From Mercurialis annua (Eukaryota; Streptophyta; Magnoliopsida; Malpighiales; Euphorbiaceae), in contig NC_065575.1 of NCBI RefSeq assembly GCF_937616625.2, positions 32,115,001 to 32,179,000 of the forward strand: 64,000 nucleotides of DNA, written 5' to 3'. Within the stretch, counting starts at the first letter, position 1. Each line of letters starts with the position of its first letter. Below the pieces are notes generated by a model. It saw only the letters and a program-made list of their open reading frames with translations, was not told the origin of the DNA and did not search any database. This document shows positions 57,230 through 64,000 of this stretch, piece after piece. The position numbers and the translations under genes were made by a program.

Positions 57230-58242
57230 TAATTAATATATACATGTAATAATCAAAAAGAGTTTTGATAAATTTAAACTTAAAAGAGTTATTGAAACAT
57301 AATGTTTCAATAGGATTGAAACACACATATTTGACTCAAAGCCTAATAGTGTTGTATGCCTATAAATACACACTTAAGTTTAGAGTTTGAATTATATGTG
57401 TTTTTGAAATTAAACACAAGTTACACTCACGAAATATTAATCACTTAATTTGAATTTGGTTTGAAAAGCAAAAGGTGCTAGCATACAAGCACTCGTTTTG
57501 GGGAGAAATTGTTATGGATACATTTAGAGAATGCTTTCTTTTAGAGGCGTTTTTTTATCAGAGACAAGGTATCACCAAAGCAAACCACCTTTTTTCCTAC
57601 TTACATTTTTGTTGTGTTTGACATTCTTTTAGTTTTATTTATAAAACTATATCAATTTGTCTATTACATGAATCTTATTTTGAGTTTTTGATAAAATTAT
57701 TGAAATACCACTACGTTATGAGCCTAAAAAATCGAAAACCTTAGAATTTTAGGATAAGGTGATTTATATAGTGTAATTCTTCTTCACTATGAGTAGTAAA
57801 ACTTTTGAATTAAGTGAATTTGTAGAGAAACTATACGTGCATGATAATAAAATTATAAAAATGAATTTATATTGACTTAAATTTTGTATATTGATAACAT
57901 TAAACTAAGTAATAGTGAAGTGGTGAAATTAATTATAGCTTTATTGGTTGAATCGGTAAATTCATGTTTAATTGAAGAGAAATTATAATTGCATGTAGTG
58001 CTCTTGATGATTTTTGGTACATAATGAATATAGAATATCCTTATATTTGTAGAGAATTTTCAAATTATAATTTTAACTTGAATTACTAAAATTATGGTCT
58101 AAAGTTGATTTGTATTGCATTGTGAACCTAATGCGTTTGAGTGTTAAGAAGATTATGATTACAGATACGAATAATGTTTATTGCATTGTAAGATTATTGA
58201 ATGTAAAAATATTGATATTTGGTAATGCTTAGAATTTATTAA
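57230..58242. other. AT-rich stretch, no gene
   Basis: GGTGCTAGCATACAAGCACTCG and the following 60 bases (57475-57560) look retrotransposon-derived, but I cannot name a family. Confidence 0.4.
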
Positions 58243-59835
58243 TGGATCCGGATGTTGAACGTGCGTCTTTAACCCTGTCAATGGGACGGCAGAAAGAGAA
58301 TCAGTTACAGGCGGGTATCCAAACTCCGTGACCGCTCCAAAACTCAAATCAGTGGTATTGGTCAGGATCAGTCGTACCTTCTGACGTATGGGTTCAGGCC
58401 CTATTTATAGTGTTTTCAGCGTATTTGACTTCAATTAGGCAATGTGGGATTTTCTTGTGGTGCTTTTACTATCTTGTTTTATACTTATTCCATCATTAAT
58501 CCCTCCCTATTCGGTCTTGCGTCGACTAGGTATTTATGCCTTGATTTTTTCATCACAATTTTTCAGCGCCTATGGTTCCTTCTTTTGTTTATGCCGTATC
58601 TCTATTTGCTTGTCGTTCCTTGTTTGTTGACGTTGTCTCGTCCGCTTATGCCTCGTAATCACATGGTTTTGTAAGGGTTTGTCTATTCTATGTGGTTTTA
58701 TTTCATCCATTTTCACAACGTGTTTTGGTTCTGCGTCTTTGTGTGGACTGAACCAAAACAAGCTACAAAAATGGCCGGAACGACCCTCATTTCCCTACTT
58801 TCAATTTTCTCGGAGTTTATCTCATGCATTTTGTAACTTTCTTTGGTTTTCTAGATTTTGTTTAACCAAACCTAAACATGCTAACAAATGGTCAAAGAAA
58901 CTCCTTCGTTTTTTTGTATGCGTTATTGGCTTTTCTTTCTTCTTACTAATAACGTCCTGAGTGATGCGTTAGAACTGTCTTATCTTTTTGAATTCTTCTC
59001 TTTTTCTCGCACATCATGCTCCTTTTACTTGAAAGTTTTATACGGTTGGGTTCCTTGTGCCTCTTTATTCCTAGTGTTAGCAGTAGTTGGAGTTAGTTTA
59101 TTACTATTTATTGCTTCTTTTGTCCTTATGCCCTTCTATTTTTCGTTTTTTATCTTTTAGGGAAAGATTATAAATAAACGCTTCTCATTTTGTTTACCTT
59201 TTTACTTCTTTTGGTATTTTCTCTTTGATCCTTCTCGCTTTATTTTCATCGTTTCCATTGCGGATTTGGAAGCCGCTTTAAATAACACTCGTTTAGATAG
59301 GGCGAAGGCGGTTACTGAGTCTGAGAGCTGCTCTGTCAAACCCTAGAGAGTCAGCTGGATGAGGCTACCGAGGTGGTTCCTCTTATGTTTCAACATTACC
59401 GTCGGTTCATTCGATTGGCCCTCTTGAAGAAATATCCATCGGGGGATCTCTCCTTTTTGTATGTTGACTTGGCTCGCTTTAGAAGCCAATGCCTCTCTAC
59501 TTTGTCAGCTCAAAAGTCTGTTGTGGATCCCTTGGTTATCGTTTTCTCCTTCTTCTACTCATGCTCCCTCTACCTATGTGTCCAGGGATTGTCTAGTTCT
59601 GCCTTTGTGGTGACTAGCTCGTTGCCTTCTTCCGGCGGTGGTGTTTGAGGAAGTTTTAGCGATTGTTTGTTTATTGTTTTTTTTTTGTGTTTATATTTTA
59701 CTTGGGGAGTATGGCCTCCTTCTGTGTCACACACGCATTTTTTATAATAACATCTTTTCTCCCGACATTATTTATGATTGCTTGTTTGTTTACTTTCCCT
59801 TCTTCTTTTTCTGCTTAGCTTTTGCCTTGTGTCTT
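58243..59835 (-). mobile_element. Probable copy E: LTR-like part and antisense ORF tail
   Basis: At 58415 the minus strand has CACTATAAATAGGG, an LTR-type TATA, downstream of an AATGGATCCGG end. On the plus strand at 59255-59650, frame-broken sequence reads DLEAALNNTRLDRAKA, then VVPLMFQHYRRFIRLALLKK and YPSGDLSFLYVDLARF, followed by SSLPSSGGGV and a stop. The pattern of a helix, then Y-R-x(2-4)-L-L-x-K, P and DLS resembles the tail of the copy A antisense ORF. Boundaries are uncertain. Cut at 59836 by the Tekay LTR. Confidence 0.35.
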
Positions 59836-62800
59836 TGTCACGACCCGATTCTCGGCGTCGAGACCGGCGCTAGGGAATGGGAGTGGTTGCTCCGAAACCC
59901 GTAGCAAGCCTTAAAAGTACATTAAAAATCACTTAATTTTTTTCGCAGAATTCAAATCATTTTCGAACATTTTAAAATCGCAGTTTAAAACGTTCTAATA
60001 AAAATTACCATAATTTTCTCTTTAATTATTGTATTTTAGTTTTCAAAACCATTTCATTATGGTTTAACATGCATCTCATTATGCATACCATCTTATTATG
60101 GTAATTACTGCATTTCACTATGCAGGCCATTTCTCTATGGACTTAACCGCATTTCATTATGCAGACCATTTCATTATGGATTTAACTGCATTTCATTATG
60201 CAGATGCGCTCGCCGCATTTTATACTCGTGCAGTCGCTCGGACTTTCGCACAGCATTCACATATTACATATTATCAGAGTTTAAGCATTATAATAAAATA
60301 TAAAGCATAAATAAGTCCAACGACTACTAAGGTATCACCGTTCATTATTCTAGCTACTGCAACTCTAGACACACAAAGGAAAAAGTCATTCTCACTTTAT
60401 TCAAGCCAGGGATTTCCGGAACAAGAAATTGGAAATCCACACCTCAAACTACTCGCCTGTAAAAATATTAAATTCAACGGGGTCAGTTATAAAAACTGGT
60501 GAATGTGTACAACATGTACTAATAAACATTAATATGAAAGCAATGCATTCCAGATTACCGATTCATATGAAACCCTAAACCATGATTCATGTTCCTATAT
60601 GCTTTCAAAACAGGAAACATAAATATTCCACATCATTTCATCATATTCGGGTTAACCTTTTCATGGCCGTATTTATTCATTTCTCTTTGTACTTTAGCCC
60701 GTCAAATCTGATCATTCATCTTTTACGTATGTGAAGGTCTTTAGACTCTTTCACCATACAACAGATTTCGGCAGTACATATATACCGTCGCCATTTCACT
60801 TTTTAAAAGGTTCAACCTCTCAGATCTCGGCAGTTTCTCTTTACTGCCTTTGGTCGTCTATATTCCGTTGCCTCTGAAGATCTGTTCACACAGAGTCTAG
60901 GCCGTCGCCTGACTTTCCAGGCCGTCGCCAGGATTCACACAGTATATTCACATGCAACCCATTCTAAATGCAATACCGGTGATCACACAGCACTATTGCA
61001 GCCCAATAGTAAGCATGTTTCAATGAATCTAAATCGGTTTCAACACTATGAATAGTTCATGCGATTTAAATTCAAAATAAAATAAAGCATTTGCAAATCA
61101 TGTAAAGCAGTTCGCAATATTTTTAATACTAATATTTAGCAGTATAAGTTGTAAACACACTCACAGTACTCGCTTATTCCAAATATAAAAATATCACCCG
61201 TTGAAATATCAAAACCTTTGCTCGCCGGTTTCCGCGACAAAACTCGCTGGATCTAATTTAGAGATTAAACATTAATAAATGTATTAACTCTAAATTCTAG
61301 GATAAACTCTAGACCGACTCAACCATATAAACCACATAATCACAAACCAAATTTGATTCCGACTATCTCTTTCCGCGTCATCGTATTTCTATACGATACG
61401 ATACACTCTATTCACATTAGTTTATTTAATTCATAAATAAACATAGAATTATAACTCCATATAATTCTAACACATATTCAATTCACATAGTTTTCTAAAA
61501 ATTCATTTTTAGAAAATCTGAACAAACATATCACAATTCAATAATATCCAAAAATATTTTTCCGTAAAATATTTTTGACCCGGGGCTCGGCCCCCCTTAT
61601 TTTCTGCCAAAATCATTTCGGCACTAACTGCTGCCAAATGAGTTTAGGACTGAGCTAACATGCTCTATCCCCTCTACTCATACTCCGGTTACCGTATTCC
61701 GGTGGTTTTGGCCGGAAAACTCAAAACGCTAAAAACGCTTAAAAATCCATTTTAAGCCATTTTAATCACCAAAATTCACCAAAATTATTTCAAATACATT
61801 TTTGATTTTTATCTTGTAAAAACAGCAGCCCAATATTTTTAAAATAATATTTTCCATTATTTTAACCATTAAAACCGAAATAATGATTAATAACCAAAAC
61901 CGATTATTAATCCTTCAAAACACTTCACAAAAATCATTTAAATTCCTTAAATAATTATCATATGTATTTCCAGAAATTTTTCATGAATTATTTCTGTCCA
62001 GAAATTAAAATGACAGTTTTACCCTTTTTAACAATTTTAACCGAATAAACAATTATCAAAATTTAAACCCGGTTACTAAATCACTAAAAATTCACCATTA
62101 AATATTTATTTATCATCATTCAAACATTTAGATCAACCTTAAACAAACTCATTTCCAGAAATTTAAAATCATTAGATTTACCCACATTTAAGCATTTTTT
62201 AAGTTTTAAAACAATTAAAAACCGAAACCCAACTAATTAAATTAACACCCGAAATGTTTAACATTTTTAATCCACAAAAATTTCACTTTAAAGCATATAT
62301 AAATCTCAACATATAGATCAGCCCAAAAATTAAAAATAATTAATTTAATTTCACGGAAAAATTATTTAAAACCGAAACCCATATAAACAATTACTAAAAC
62401 TAATTAACTAACCATTAAACAACAATTTTAAACCATCCTAAGCATGTTTCTAACACTTAACCAACATCAGCAACTAAAAGCTAAGATTTGAGCTTGAAAG
62501 TATACCTCAAACGAACATGCAAACACACATACACGATCTACGCAATATTCCCGACAATTTTCGTGAAGAAAGTTTTGAGAGAAAATCAAAGAATAAAGCT
62601 TGGTGTTGTGAGTTATGGTGTATTCGGCACCCACAAAAATGAAGAAGAAGATTGAAGACTTGGGCACCAAGTTTAGCTTAAGAAAATATCTAGATACTTA
62701 TTTGATGTTTCAATTATTTACAAGTTTGCCATTAGGGGTATTCTTGTAAATAATTCGAACTCTAGGGGCAAAATAAATTCAACTTTACCAAATATTCAAA

Positions 62801-63076
62801 AACATTAAATCATATCATATGGGCTGAGTTAAAAATATTTTTGGGCCTTTAAAAATATTTAGAATAATTATTTTTACGGTTTTTAGCGAAAAATCGCAAA
62901 ATTCACTTTTAACACGTAAAATTGCCAAAAATCAAACTTAAGGCAAAACACACTACAAACCACATTTTCACACATATAAATTCATCATGTGAATTTATTC
63001 ACCATTTCCGAGGTCCTAATTAATTAAAATTGGACACTAGCGAAAATAAACACTAATAATTCTACGGGGTATTACA
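59836..63076 (-). repeat. 3' LTR of a Tekay-type chromovirus
   Basis: About 3.24 kb, TGTCACGACCC on the left and CGGGGTATTACA on the right, i.e. TGTAATACCCCG...GGGTCGTGACA in its own sense. It follows the integrase ORF by 35 nt with a polypurine AAGGAGGGG between. An alternative outer end is 63080 (TGAATG). Contains no ORF of note. The 5' LTR lies right of the window, so no TSD can be checked. Confidence 0.8.
60049..60201. repeat. Array of eight alternating 14-nt hairpins in the Tekay LTR
   Basis: CCATTTCATTATGG-type units start at 60049, 60088, 60127 and 60166; GCATTTCATTATGC-type units at 60071, 60110, 60149 and 60188. The spacing alternates 22 and 17 nt, so the true unit is 39 bp, four times. 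Confidence 0.95.
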
Positions 63077-63080
63077 TTCA

Positions 63081-63089
63081 CCCCTCCTT
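63081..63089 (-). promoter_or_regulatory. Polypurine tract of the Tekay element
   Basis: AAGGAGGGG on the minus strand, just before the LTR. It would prime plus-strand DNA synthesis. Confidence 0.65.
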
Positions 63090-63111
63090 ATAAGAAATTC
63101 GTCCTCGAAAT

Positions 63112-63999
63112 TCAAAATAAACTATTACCTTGAGCAAACAAGTGGGGATATTGTTTCCGCATATCCGCCTCTGTTTCCCACGTACACTCCTCAATTGTAC
63201 GGCTCCTCCAGAGCACTTTTACCATAGGTATCTCCTTACTACGGAGTTTCCTAATCTGGGTATCGACAATTTCTACAGGTTCCTCCTGATAAGATAGTTC
63301 CTCGTCTATCTCAACCTCTTGAGGCAGAATAATTCTATCAGGGTCAGGAATATACTTCCTAAGCATCGACACGTGAAACACTGGATGTACTTGCGACATC
63401 TCAGACGGTAATGCTAACTTATAAGCTACCGTTCCTATTCGCTCAATAATCTCGTAAGGTCCTGCATACCTCGGCGCTAGCTTTCCTTTCTTTCCAAATC
63501 GGATTACACCTTTCATAGGTGATATTTTAAGAAACACAAAATCTCCGATTTGAAATTCTATATCCTTTCTCCTCACATCAGCATAGCTCTTTTGCCGACT
63601 AAATGCAGTTTCTAAACGTTGCTTAATCAACGACACTTTCTCAGACGTAATCTGTACTATTTCAGCTCCTGTCAACTTTCTTTCTCCAACTTCCTCCCAA
63701 CAAATTGGAGATCTACACTTACGTCCATACAACGCCTCATACGGTGCCATTTCGATACTGGAATGATAACTATTGTTATATGAAAACTCTACTAACGGTA
63801 GATACTCATCCCAATGGCCTCCGAAATCTAAAACGCACATTCTTAACATATCCTCCAAAGTCTGGATAGTCCTTTCAGACTGTCCATCTGTTTGGGGATG
63901 AAACGCCGTACTGAAATCTAAACGCGTTCCTAAAGCCTCTTGCAGACTTTGCCAAAATCGGGATGTAAAAACTGATCCTCGATCTGACACAATTGACAC
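63112..63999 (-). CDS. Tekay chromovirus pol C terminus: integrase and chromodomain (partial)
   Basis: Open for 295 codons to the right edge, with no stop. Integrase core: [18 protein letters not shown] contains the second catalytic Asp, and [19 protein letters not shown] the catalytic Glu; the first Asp and the zinc domain are outside. [17 protein letters not shown] is the GPY/F module. [20 protein letters not shown] followed by [19 protein letters not shown] is a C-terminal chromodomain, which steers insertion to marked chromatin. The first codon at the edge is GTG within the ORF, not a start. The intact frame suggests a young element. Confidence 0.9.
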   Translation of the reverse strand: MSIVSDRGSVFTSRFWQSLQEALGTRLDFSTAFHPQTDGQSERTIQTLEDMLRMCVLDFGGHWDEYLPLVEFSYNNSYHSSIEMAPYEALYGRKCRSPICWEEVGERKLTGAEIVQITSEKVSLIKQRLETAFSRQKSYADVRRKDIEFQIGDFVFLKISPMKGVIRFGKKGKLAPRYAGPYEIIERIGTVAYKLALPSEMSQVHPVFHVSMLRKYIPDPDRIILPQEVEIDEELSYQEEPVEIVDTQIRKLRSKEIPMVKVLWRSRTIEECTWETEADMRKQYPHLFAQGNSLF

Positions 64000-64000
64000 A

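Noticed and set aside
60049..60201. CRISPR array
   Set aside because: Palindromic units are 14 nt with 3-8 nt spacers, inside a plant LTR; no cas genes and no unique spacers.

Overview
This is nuclear DNA of a flowering plant, most likely a eudicot. One host gene is recognisable, an NRT1/PTR-family (NPF4-type) transporter with GT-AG introns, cut by the left edge. Almost everything else is AT-rich intergenic DNA packed with nested transposable elements and an endogenous pararetrovirus. I see no rRNA or intact tRNA gene, no CRISPR array and no bacterial operon.

Layout. 1-3971: five 5' exons of the transporter on the minus strand, with a 2.7 kb intron holding a foldback MITE and two SINE-like pieces. 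3972-8370: AT-rich DNA with two MITEs. 8371-22046: overlapping retrotransposon debris. It includes a Tat-like LTR with its primer-binding site, a 2.5 kb LTR (family R2) followed by a broken plant-mobile-domain ORF that carries a hAT-type MITE, a Tekay-type chromovirus fragment, and copy B of a non-autonomous gypsy family. 22047-31440: LINE debris, microsatellite and minisatellite, a solo LTR with target-site duplication (TSD), one CACTA end, and more R2 and Tekay-like LTR pieces. 31441-32430: LINE reverse-transcriptase fragment. 32583-36051 plus 42743-45853: one endogenous caulimovirid on the minus strand, split by a complete 6.7 kb LTR element (copy A, 36052-42742, TSD CTTAT). 46190-51010: an R2 piece and copy D. 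51011-58240: AT-rich DNA with an intact 327 bp TRIM, a Stowaway-like and a Mutator-like MITE, and a decayed Tat PR-RT fragment. 58243-59835: probable copy E. 59836-64000: the 3' LTR and integrase-chromodomain end of a Tekay chromovirus, open to the right edge.

The most distinctive object is the family represented by copies A, B, C, D and probably E. Its LTRs begin TGATGG and end CCATCA. The sense strand carries gag and protease but no reverse transcriptase or integrase. The opposite strand carries a long, at least partly spliced ORF resembling the 'putative gypsy type transposon' family (PF04195-like) with a coiled-coil tail. Between the two lies a spacer with copy-specific tandem repeats and a shared short palindrome. 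Such an element must borrow its polymerase; the decayed Tat PR-RT at 54-55.6 kb is the kind of relative that could supply it. All family assignments come from reading motifs by eye. No database search was run.
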